Below are positions 1-5,151 of a stretch of DNA of 6,376 nt, piece after piece. The stretch is taken from NCBI GenBank assembly GCA_020442235.1, contig JAGRKQ010000161.1:5766-12141 (forward strand). Direction: 5' to 3'. The translations under genes and the position numbers were made by a program. The notes under the pieces are model-generated. The model had not been told where the DNA came from and made no database searches. It saw only the letters and a program-made list of their open reading frames with translations. The DNA comes from Hyphomicrobiaceae bacterium. Its GTDB lineage: Bacteria > Pseudomonadota > Alphaproteobacteria > Rhizobiales > MH13. Within the stretch, counting starts at the first letter, position 1; every line of letters begins with the position of its first letter.

Positions 1-198
1 GCCCATGGCGATCTTGGCGACGAGCCGCAGATGGCTGGTGACGAGCTTGTGGGCGGCTTCGCGGTCGTCATGCTCGGCGTAGCGCTTGGCGAGCATGAAT
101 TCCTCGTCCGGTTCCAGCATCGGGAACCGACGGATTTCTTCCAGATAGGCGGAGAGGCCGGTTTCACCGCGCCCCAGGGCGGGAAGGGACTGAGCCAT
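1..198 (-). CDS. rpoH: RNA polymerase sigma-32 factor RpoH, N-terminal part (cut by window edge)
   Basis: Seen: from ATG at 198 the minus strand reads 66 codons to the window edge, starting MAQSLPALGRGETGLSAYLEE and continuing IRRFPMLEPDEEFMLAKRYAEHD, then HKLVTSHLRLVAKIAMG. Known: this is the typical alphaproteobacterial RpoH N-terminus, with sigma region 1.2 at about residues 16-50 and the start of region 2.1 (SHLRLV..IA) at 51-66. RpoH binds core RNA polymerase in the cytoplasm and directs it to heat-shock promoters for chaperones and proteases. Start choice: ATG 198 has an AAGGAG Shine-Dalgarno at 210..215, 11 bases upstream, and family members begin at the same place. Context: it lies downstream of rluD on the same strand, 184 bases away, with a possible promoter of its own at 332..360. 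The rest of the protein, about 230 residues, lies outside the window. No frame disruption is visible in the part shown. Confidence 0.93.
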   Translation of the reverse strand, partial: MAQSLPALGRGETGLSAYLEEIRRFPMLEPDEEFMLAKRYAEHDDREAAHKLVTSHLRLVAKIAMG

Positions 199-331
199 AA
201 AGCACTCTTCTCCTTGACCGTTCACCGGTGGCGCCGGGCGGCATCACGCGGATCTTCGTCGTTGTTCGTGGGGCCGCGAACGCACCCCTTGTCCTGCCGG
301 CCGCATGCCGCGCACCGGCTTCTTGGCCTTT

Positions 332-360
332 TATATAGGAACGGCGATGCGGCAAAAAAG
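332..360 (-). promoter_or_regulatory. Putative rpoH promoter
   Basis: On the minus strand a TATATA -10 element (332..337) followed by AAAGG lies 17 bases downstream of a weak CTTTTT -35 (355..360). The -10 context CCTATATAA also resembles the CYTATNT -10 described for RpoH-dependent promoters of alphaproteobacteria, so rpoH may activate itself; the -35 does not match the CTTG part of that consensus. It would give a leader of about 125 bases before ATG 198. No reading frame of interest was seen in that leader. Confidence 0.4.
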
Positions 361-374
361 TGGGTGCGGTGCGG

Positions 375-393
375 CGCAGGCCTCACGCCTGCG
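375..393 (-). terminator. Stem-loop overlapping the rluD stop codon, weak terminator candidate
   Basis: A perfect 7-bp stem CGCAGGC/GCCTGCG with a 5-base loop spans the rluD TGA stop codon at 383..385. On the minus strand a run of six T follows only after about 15 bases (354..359), too far for a classical Rho-independent terminator, and that T run partly overlaps the proposed rpoH -35. It may instead slow transcription or protect the rluD 3' end. Partial read-through into rpoH is likely. Confidence 0.3.
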
Positions 394-1411
394 TGAAGGG
401 GGTTTCGCGCAGGGCGGCAAGAAGCGCGGCCATGTCCTCAGGCATCGGGCTTGAAAAGGCGAGCGGTTCATCGCTGACGGGATGGGCAAAGCCAAGATGG
501 GCGGCATGCAGCGCCTGACGCGGAAAGGCCAGTGCCAGCTCGCGTGCCGGATCGCAAAGCTTGTGCGCCTTGGTGGCGAGCGCCCTGCCATAGTCGGGAT
601 CGCCGATGACCGGGGTCTTGATGCTTTCCAGATGCACGCGGATCTGGTGCGTGCGTCCGGTTTCCAGCCGCAGTTCCACAAAGGCCGCGCCGGCCCCGCC
701 CTCGCGGTCGGTGAAGCGTTCCAGCGTCGTGCCGTGGGTGATGGCGGTGCGCCCATCCTTGCGCAGGCGCATGCGCCTTCGGTCGTGGCTGTCGCGGCCG
801 ATGGCGGCCTCGATGCGGAAATCCGTCGATGGCGCGCCAAGGACGAGGGCGTGATAGAGCCGTTCCAGAGGGCCGGTGCGGCCGTGATCGGCGAACTGCG
901 CGGCAAGGCCCTGATGGGCGGCGTCCGTCTTGGCGACGACGAGCACGCCGCTCGTATCCTTGTCGAGCCGGTGGACAATGCCGGGGCGCTTCTCGCCGCC
1001 GATGCCGGAAAGGCTGTCGCCGCAATGGTGGATGAGGGCGTTGACCAGCGTGCCGGTCTCGTTGCCGGCACCGGGATGGACGACGAGCCCGGCCGGCTTG
1101 TCGATGACGATGAGGTGTGCGTCCTCGTAAAGAACGCTGAGGGCGATGGATTCAGCCTGCGGCCGGGCCGGGGCGGGTTCGGGAATGGTGAGGACAAAGA
1201 CGTCGCCCGCGTTGACCCGCGCGGAGGGGTCGCATACCGTCCGGCCGCTGACGGCAAGCGCGCCGTCGCGGATCAGCGTCTGGATGCGCGCGCGCGACAG
1301 GCCGGCAAGATGTCCGGCGAGAAAGCGGTCGATGCGCTCGCCTTGTGCCGTCTCATCCGCGACGACCTCCTGCGGTCCGCATGGTGTGACGTCAGAGGCA
1401 GGATTCTCCAA
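383..1411 (-). CDS. rluD: 23S rRNA pseudouridine synthase, RluA/RluD family
   Basis: Role: isomerises uridines of 23S rRNA to pseudouridine; RluD acts on the helix 69 loop (1911, 1915, 1917 in E. coli numbering) during 50S assembly in the cytoplasm. Seen in the 342-residue product: an N-terminal S4 RNA-binding domain (about residues 24-75, ERIDRFLAGHLAGLSRARIQ..LI), then the synthase domain with VIDKPAGLVVHPG, the catalytic motif HRLDKDTSG (residues 147-155, catalytic Asp150), and the C-terminal RTHQIRVHL..IGDPDYG motif. Length fits RluD, which is about 326 residues in E. coli. Start: TTG at 1411 with AAGGA at 1421..1425, nine bases away. No other start codon lies between the upstream stop (1433..1435) and the S4 domain. 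Context: it is followed by rpoH on the same strand and starts one base from a divergent gene. RluC and other RluA-family members share these motifs, so the exact target site is less certain than the family. Confidence 0.9.
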   Translation of the reverse strand: MENPASDVTPCGPQEVVADETAQGERIDRFLAGHLAGLSRARIQTLIRDGALAVSGRTVCDPSARVNAGDVFVLTIPEPAPARPQAESIALSVLYEDAHLIVIDKPAGLVVHPGAGNETGTLVNALIHHCGDSLSGIGGEKRPGIVHRLDKDTSGVLVVAKTDAAHQGLAAQFADHGRTGPLERLYHALVLGAPSTDFRIEAAIGRDSHDRRRMRLRKDGRTAITHGTTLERFTDREGGAGAAFVELRLETGRTHQIRVHLESIKTPVIGDPDYGRALATKAHKLCDPARELALAFPRQALHAAHLGFAHPVSDEPLAFSSPMPEDMAALLAALRETPFTQA

Positions 1412-1425
1412 AGTGGTCCATCCTT
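1394..1425. promoter_or_regulatory. Back-to-back translation starts with crossed ribosome binding sites
   Basis: The rluD start (TTG, 1411..1409 on minus) and the start of the small membrane protein gene (GTG, 1413..1415 on plus) are separated by one base. The plus-strand ribosome site (AGAGG at 1394..1398 or AGGA at 1400..1403) lies inside the first codons of rluD. The minus-strand AAGGA (1421..1425) lies inside the first codons of the plus gene. Promoters for both genes must therefore lie within the opposite coding sequence, or the transcripts must overlap at their 5' ends. I saw no convincing -10/-35 pair on either strand here. Confidence 0.55.
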
Positions 1426-1787
1426 CGCAAGATCAGGGCGAGGAACCCCTCGACCCGGCCATGGTGGCGCTTGCCGGGCGCATCCGGCGCTTCGGCATGG
1501 TTTCCATAGGCATCCTGTTTCTCGGCATCTTCGCCGTGTTCGGTGCCGTTCTCTACAAGGCCACGAGCCGCGGGTCGAGCATTGCCGATCTGGAAGAGGG
1601 GGCGGTTCTGACCCTTGTCGCCGAGGCCGCGCCGGGGCAGGCGATCCATGAGATGGTCGCTTCCGACGGTGTTCTGACCGTGGCGCTTCAGGCGGGCGAG
1701 GCTGCACCGGCCCGGCTGATCTTCATCGATCTTGCCCGGTTGAGGATCGTTGCCTCGATGGTGATCGGGCCGCAGGCGGGCAATTAG
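1413..1787 (+). CDS. Small one-helix membrane protein of unknown function beside rluD
   Basis: Seen: 124 residues from GTG 1413. An acidic N-terminal tail (residues 1-16) is followed by a basic stretch (R23, R25, R26), one hydrophobic helix at about residues 29-48 (MVSIGILFLGIFAVFGAVLY), and a C-terminal part of about 75 residues ending in LIFIDLARLRIVASMVI. The charge pattern suggests the N-terminus is in the cytoplasm and the C-terminal part in the periplasm, with no catalytic motif visible. Start: GTG 1413 has AGGA nine bases upstream; ATG 1461 is the alternative, giving 108 residues, with GAGGAA rather far away. Known from memory: small proteins of this layout often sit beside rluD/rpoH in alphaproteobacteria and I believe are filed as DUF6476; no function is known to me. 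The longer frame that stays open upstream through rluD is antisense shadow. A tRNA gene follows on the same strand. Confidence 0.75.
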   Translation: MVHPSQDQGEEPLDPAMVALAGRIRRFGMVSIGILFLGIFAVFGAVLYKATSRGSSIADLEEGAVLTLVAEAAPGQAIHEMVASDGVLTVALQAGEAAPARLIFIDLARLRIVASMVIGPQAGN

Positions 1788-1807
1788 GGCCTTGCGGCGC
1801 TTTTCCC

Positions 1808-1837
1808 TTGCCTTTTGCCGGCAAGCGGCGATATAGA
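1808..1837 (+). promoter_or_regulatory. Putative promoter of the tRNA-Glu gene
   Basis: TTGCCT (1808..1813) and TATAGA (1832..1837) are 18 bases apart; each matches four of six consensus positions. They lie about 28 bases before the mature tRNA 5' end, a normal distance for a tRNA leader to be trimmed by RNase P. The spacer contains the 10-bp palindrome TTGCCGGCAA (1815..1824), which could also pair as part of a CTTGCC/GGCAAG hairpin and end transcription from the preceding gene. Confidence 0.45.
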
Positions 1838-1865
1838 CGCGCCCTGTCCGAAACGACAGCACCGC

Positions 1866-1941
1866 GCTCCCATCGTCTAGCGGTCCAGGACGCCGCCCTC
1901 TCACGGCGGAAACACGGGTTCGAGTCCCGTTGGGAGTGCCA
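1866..1941 (+). tRNA. tRNA-Glu (anticodon CTC)
   Basis: A full cloverleaf is visible. The acceptor stem pairs 1866..1872 (GCTCCCA) with 1931..1937 (TGGGAGT), with one G-T pair at the end. The anticodon stem CCGCC/GGCGG (1893..1897 with 1905..1909) encloses the seven-base loop CTCTCAC, so the anticodon is CTC at 1900..1902 and reads GAG glutamate codons. The T arm is 1914..1918 paired with 1926..1930 around TTCGAGT. The discriminator G1938 is followed by an encoded CCA (1939..1941). The sequence closely follows the bacterial tRNA-Glu pattern, including TCGTCTAG in the D arm. No intron and no truncation are present. Confidence 0.96.
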
Positions 1942-1965
1942 ATCCCCTCAAGCGCCTTCAGAGTG

Positions 1966-2026
1966 CGATCTGCCGTGGCGGTATCGGGCGCCGCGCTGCG
2001 GGTCTGTGTCTGTCGTCCGCAGATCG
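1966..2026. repeat. 8-bp inverted repeat with 45-base spacer downstream of tRNA-Glu
   Basis: CGATCTGC (1966..1973) and GCAGATCG (2019..2026) are perfect inverted copies. The spacer contains a small CCGC/GCGG hairpin (1991..1994 with 1998..2001). The right arm is followed on the plus strand by an AT-rich tract, so the structure could close the tRNA transcript as an atypical terminator. It may also be chance. Confidence 0.35.
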
Positions 2027-2056
2027 TTCAAATTTTATGTTTTCAGTCAACATATT
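2027..2056 (+). promoter_or_regulatory. Putative promoter of the HAD-UbiA gene
   Basis: TTCAAA (2027..2032) and CATATT (2051..2056) are 18 bases apart, each matching four of six sigma-70 consensus positions. They lie in a marked AT-rich island (about 2027..2074) inside GC-rich DNA. Transcription would start near 2063 and leave a leader of about 68 bases before the TTG start at 2131. The -10 lies inside the palindrome listed separately. Confidence 0.4.
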
Positions 2057-2062
2057 GAAAAC
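2039..2062. promoter_or_regulatory. 24-bp interrupted palindrome, possible operator
   Basis: Half-sites GTTTTCA (2039..2045) and TGAAAAC (2056..2062) are perfect inverted copies around a 10-base centre, a size and spacing common for dimeric repressors with helix-turn-helix domains. It covers the predicted -10 element, so binding would block transcription of the HAD-UbiA gene. The alternative is an RNA hairpin: a T6 run (2068..2073) follows five bases later, so it could act as a weak terminator for the tRNA transcript. No known regulator is recognised from the half-site. Confidence 0.35.
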
Positions 2063-2130
2063 AATGATTTTTTCCCGGATCGAAAGAGGTTTCTGAGAGG
2101 CTTTCCCATCAGGAGAGTGGGAGAGCAGCC

Positions 2131-3657
2131 TTGGCCTTCAAAATCGATATTCCCCTGCGGCTCGATTCGCAGACGACGCCCGGTCTTGTCAGCCCCGAGA
2201 CGGAGCCGGAGATTGCTGTCGCGCGCCCGCCGCTGGTTCTCGACATCGACGGGACGCTGATCGCGACCGATCTTCTGCATGAATGTGCGGTGACGTTCCT
2301 GCGCCGCAAGCCGTGGCGGATCGCGCATCTGGTGCTGGCCGGGCTCAGGGGCCGGGCGCATCTGAAGCAGTTCCTGGCCGCCGAGACGGAGATCGATGTC
2401 GACGGGCTGCCGCTGAATGAGGGGCTTGTCGCCTATGCCCGCGCCGAGGCGGAAGCAGGCCGTGAAGTGGTGATCGCCACCGCCGCCGATGCCAGGCTCG
2501 CGGTCCGGCTGGCCGAGCGACTCGGCTTCGTCTCCAGGGTTCTTGCCAGCGATGGCGTCACCAATCTCAAGGGCAGCGCCAAGGCGCGCCGTCTTTGCGA
2601 GGAATATCCGCAAGGCTTTGCCTATGCGGGCGATTCTTCCAGCGATCTCAAGGTCTGGGCGGAGGCGAGCGGCGTCATCTATGCCGGCGACCATGTCGGG
2701 CTTGGCCAGCGTGCGGACGCCTTCGGGCGCACCGAAGCGCGCTTTGCCCGCAAGCCGGCGGGTCTGAAGATCTGGGCCAAGGCGCTGCGCGTCCATCAGT
2801 GGGCCAAGAATGCGCTGGTCTTCGTGCCGCTGATCCTTGGCGGCAAGGCCTTCGATGCGTTGGCCTGGAGCGAGGCGGCGCTGGCCTTCCTCGCGCTCGG
2901 CATTCTCGCTTCGGCGACCTATCTCATCAACGATCTCGCCGATCTCGCCGACGATCGCCGGCACTGGTCGAAATGCCGCCGTCCGCTGGCGGCAGGCACC
3001 TTGCCGATTGCCTCGGCGGCGCTGTTCGTGCCGGTGGCGATCGGGGGAGCGTTCCTGATCGGGCTTTCGCTTGGTCCCGCGGTCGCGGGCCTCCTGGCGC
3101 TCTATGCCGCCGGCACCCTGTCCTATTCCTTCGGCCTGAAGCGGCAGCCGATTCTCGACGTGGTGATGCTGGCCGGTCTCTTCACGCTGCGCCTTGCGCT
3201 CGGCATCGCTGCCGTCAGCGTGGAGCCTTCGGCCTGGCTTCTGGTCTTTTCCATGTTCCTTTTCCTCTCCCTGTCCTTCGCCAAGCGACAGGTCGAGGTC
3301 TCGCGCATGGTCCGCCACAACCAGACCAAGGCTGCCGGGCGCGGCTATATCGCCGCCGACGGGCCGATGCTGAGCGCGCTCGGGGCATCGTCCGGCGTTG
3401 CGGCGGTCTTCGTCATGGTGATGTACATCATCAACGATGCCTTCCCGGCGATCTTCTACACCGCGCCGGGCGTGCTCTGGACCTTCCCGGTGATCCTGTT
3501 CCTGTGGATCGGACGGATCTGGCTTCTCTGCCAGCGCGGAGAGCTCGACGACGATCCGGTTGCCTTTGCGATCAAGGACCGCACCAGCCTGGCGCTGGGT
3601 GGCGTCCTCGGCCTTGCCTTCATCGGCGCCAATCTCGGGGGCATGCTCCTGGGGTGA
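2131..3657 (+). CDS. HAD phosphatase-UbiA prenyltransferase fusion, DPPR synthase-like
   Basis: Seen, 508 residues: an N-terminal HAD domain with motif I DIDGT (D38, D40), motif II threonine T117 in VVIATAAD, lysine K147 and motif IV GDSSSD (D168, D172). Then a UbiA domain from about residue 212: RVHQWAKN (220-227), NDxxDxxxD with D268, D271 and D275 followed by H278, K281 and RP (284-285), YSFGLK (332-337), D343, and KRQVE (385-389), with about eight or nine hydrophobic helices to the C-terminus. Known: QW.KN plus NDxxDxxxD..H..K..RP is the signature of decaprenyl-phosphate phosphoribosyltransferase, which moves 5-phosphoribose from PRPP to a polyprenyl phosphate at the inner membrane; HAD-UbiA proteins of this kind include, from memory, rhizobial NoeC. 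Inference: the HAD part may remove the 5-phosphate of the product. Start: TTG 2131 with GGGAG at 2119..2123; no other start precedes motif I. All HAD residues are intact. It stands alone, convergent with a GT-C-like gene. The exact substrate is unproven. Confidence 0.85.
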   Translation: MAFKIDIPLRLDSQTTPGLVSPETEPEIAVARPPLVLDIDGTLIATDLLHECAVTFLRRKPWRIAHLVLAGLRGRAHLKQFLAAETEIDVDGLPLNEGLVAYARAEAEAGREVVIATAADARLAVRLAERLGFVSRVLASDGVTNLKGSAKARRLCEEYPQGFAYAGDSSSDLKVWAEASGVIYAGDHVGLGQRADAFGRTEARFARKPAGLKIWAKALRVHQWAKNALVFVPLILGGKAFDALAWSEAALAFLALGILASATYLINDLADLADDRRHWSKCRRPLAAGTLPIASAALFVPVAIGGAFLIGLSLGPAVAGLLALYAAGTLSYSFGLKRQPILDVVMLAGLFTLRLALGIAAVSVEPSAWLLVFSMFLFLSLSFAKRQVEVSRMVRHNQTKAAGRGYIAADGPMLSALGASSGVAAVFVMVMYIINDAFPAIFYTAPGVLWTFPVILFLWIGRIWLLCQRGELDDDPVAFAIKDRTSLALGGVLGLAFIGANLGGMLLG

Positions 3658-3697
3658 GGTTCACTCCCTCTTCAGAAGGTGCAGACCCGGAAAGACA

Positions 3698-3725
3698 AAC
3701 GCCGCGACCCAAGGGCCGCGGCGTT
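3698..3725. terminator. Bidirectional Rho-independent terminator between convergent genes
   Basis: A 9-bp perfect stem AACGCCGCG/CGCGGCGTT (3698..3706 with 3717..3725) encloses ten bases that include a further CCC/GGG pairing. The plus-strand tail TTCTTCGTT and the minus-strand tail TTTGTCTTT are both T-rich. It sits 41 bases after the stop of the HAD-UbiA gene and 30 bases after the stop of the convergent membrane protein gene, so it most likely ends both transcripts. Confidence 0.8.
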
Positions 3726-3754
3726 CTTCGTTGATGGACTGATCTTTTAAGCGG

Positions 3755-5083
3755 TTATGCCGCCGTCATCTGAGCGATGGCGAGTGCCAAAGCCAGCGTC
3801 CCCATGGCGTAGAGCGTCATCACCGCAAACAGGGCGCGGATGCGCGGGCCGAGCACCACCAGCGGCAGGAAGGTGAAGGCGATCGGCAGCCAGTCGAGCG
3901 TGTAGCGCTGGACGTGATGCTGGGAAAAGCCGTTGGAATGATAGAACAGCGTGATCCCGGCGACGATGGCGATCACGCCGAGCCCGACAACGACATGCCG
4001 GCGTAGCGGCGTCAGGAACAGGACGAAGAGGAACGGGCTCGCCGCCAGAAGCGAGGTGCCGTTGATGTCGATGCCGGTGATCTCGGTCAGGTAGCGGCCG
4101 CCGAACTCCACATGCAGGCCCTGAAAGAACAGGTAGAAGGCATTGAAGAGCAGGTATTCGCGGTTGAACAGGCCAAGCTCGCGCAGGCGATAGGCGATGT
4201 AGTCGCCCGCCTCGGGCTCGATGGAGGTGTCGAGCGAGGAAAAGATGTAGCCGTAGCCGGTGTCGAGCGGGCTGCCGAAGCGCGCGTAATTATAGGCGAA
4301 ATAGGCCAGGATCGCGATGCCGATGGGGATGGCGATCTGGATGGCGATCTTCAGCCGTTCCCAAGTGATGTGCCACAGCGGACGCTCGTCCTGAAAGGCG
4401 AGCACCAGAAGGAAAGGCGCGTAGAAGACCGACATCTGGCGGGTCAGGAAGGCAAGGCCGATGAAGGCGCCGGCAAGCCACGGGCGGGCCTGGACGACGA
4501 TCGCATGAATGGCGCCGGTGACGAGGAAGAAGCCCACCGTCTGGGCGAAGAACCAGACCTGATCGGAGCGCATCGTCACGTAGAAGACCGGCGTTGCGCA
4601 CATGATGGCGACGGTCAGGATGAAAACGGTCAGGCGGTCTTCCAGATGGCGCTCGAAGATCTGCCACCACAGAAAGGCGCTGGCGACAAAGAGCGCGAGG
4701 CCGAGGAAGAGGAAGCCGGAAAAATTCACCCCGAACAATGCCACGAAGGGCATGGCCAGAAGCGCGGGAACCGGCGGGAAGATCACATAGGTCTCGCCGC
4801 GATAGGTGGCGCAGTCACCGTCGAAACAGGCGTCCGGCGTTGTGAAGCGCCCGTTCAGGAAGGCTTCGGCCAATTGTGCGTAGGAATTGGTGCCGCCGGT
4901 CTCGCCCAAGGCGCGGTAGACGATCAGCGCCAGAAACAGGGCGGCGAGACCACCCAGCGCGATCGCCAGAAGCGAGGTGAAGATCCTGACGCCGCCATGC
5001 TGGTCGCGGCGCGGCTGCGGAAGGCCGATCTCGGCAGTAAAGAAGGTCATCGAAGCAACCCGATCTGAAAAGGCTGCTTTCAT
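3755..5083 (-). CDS. Polytopic membrane protein, GT-C glycosyltransferase-like
   Basis: Seen, 442 residues: about 11-12 hydrophobic segments (near residues 34-57, 103-118, 121-140, 151-170, 175-198, 203-231, 246-266, 308-320, 345-359, 364-381, 397-412 and 416-438). The first loop (58-102) holds ETGGTNSY, LAEAFLNGRF, a CFDGDC pair (C86, C91) that could form a disulfide, and then FPPVPALLAMP. Later come the AGAFIGLAFLTRQ stretch (204-216) and NYARFGSPLDTGY (265-277). Known: an acidic first periplasmic loop followed by a PPxPAL helix and a GxxxGLAFLTR helix is common in GT-C/PMT-type enzymes that use polyprenyl-phosphate sugars. No family-specific motif fixes the acceptor. Start: ATG 5083 has no clear Shine-Dalgarno, and ATG 5050 (MTFFTAEIG) is an equal alternative without one. 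Context: 68 bases behind the TadG-like gene with a strong hairpin between, and convergent with the HAD-UbiA gene, whose product could supply the sugar donor (inference). Confidence 0.7.
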   Translation of the reverse strand: MKAAFSDRVASMTFFTAEIGLPQPRRDQHGGVRIFTSLLAIALGGLAALFLALIVYRALGETGGTNSYAQLAEAFLNGRFTTPDACFDGDCATYRGETYVIFPPVPALLAMPFVALFGVNFSGFLFLGLALFVASAFLWWQIFERHLEDRLTVFILTVAIMCATPVFYVTMRSDQVWFFAQTVGFFLVTGAIHAIVVQARPWLAGAFIGLAFLTRQMSVFYAPFLLVLAFQDERPLWHITWERLKIAIQIAIPIGIAILAYFAYNYARFGSPLDTGYGYIFSSLDTSIEPEAGDYIAYRLRELGLFNREYLLFNAFYLFFQGLHVEFGGRYLTEITGIDINGTSLLAASPFLFVLFLTPLRRHVVVGLGVIAIVAGITLFYHSNGFSQHHVQRYTLDWLPIAFTFLPLVVLGPRIRALFAVMTLYAMGTLALALAIAQMTAA

Positions 5084-5113
5084 CTATCGCGATGTTTGGT
5101 TTCCAATCCGATA

Positions 5114-5141
5114 ATCCCCGGCGGCAAAAACCGCCGGGGAT
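5114..5141. terminator. Strong stem-loop between the TadG-like gene and the membrane protein gene
   Basis: An 11-bp stem (5114..5124 paired with 5131..5141), with core CCCCGGCGG/CCGCCGGGG, has a six-base loop CAAAAA. On the minus strand it follows the TadG-like stop codon by 10 bases. The T-rich part on that strand is in the loop and the tail is only ATTATC, so it is not a textbook Rho-independent terminator, but stem strength makes termination or 3'-end protection likely. Only 30 bases remain between it and ATG 5083, which leaves little room for a separate promoter of the next gene. Confidence 0.65.
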
Positions 5142-5151
5142 CTTCAGGATT

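Noticed and set aside
164..355. Possible small protein of 63 codons in the rpoH leader
   Set aside because: It overlaps the rpoH start in another frame, is rich in R, A and G, and has no clear ribosome site.
482..1651. Long plus-strand open frame of 389 codons antisense to rluD
   Set aside because: It lies opposite a gene with clear pseudouridine synthase motifs, and its product is a low-complexity G, A, D and R-rich sequence with no recognisable domain. High GC content produces such shadows.
1919..1941. tRNA-Glu 3' end as a phage or island attachment site
   Set aside because: No second copy of the tRNA 3' end, no integrase gene and no composition change were found in the window.
2047..3318. 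Minus-strand open frame of 423 codons opposite the HAD-UbiA gene
   Set aside because: The product is charged and repetitive with no family motif, while the plus strand carries complete HAD and UbiA motifs.
4112..5068. Plus-strand open frame of 318 codons opposite the membrane protein gene
   Set aside because: It is the antisense of hydrophobic codons and yields an E, G and Q-rich product with no family resemblance. The minus strand shows an orderly series of membrane helices.
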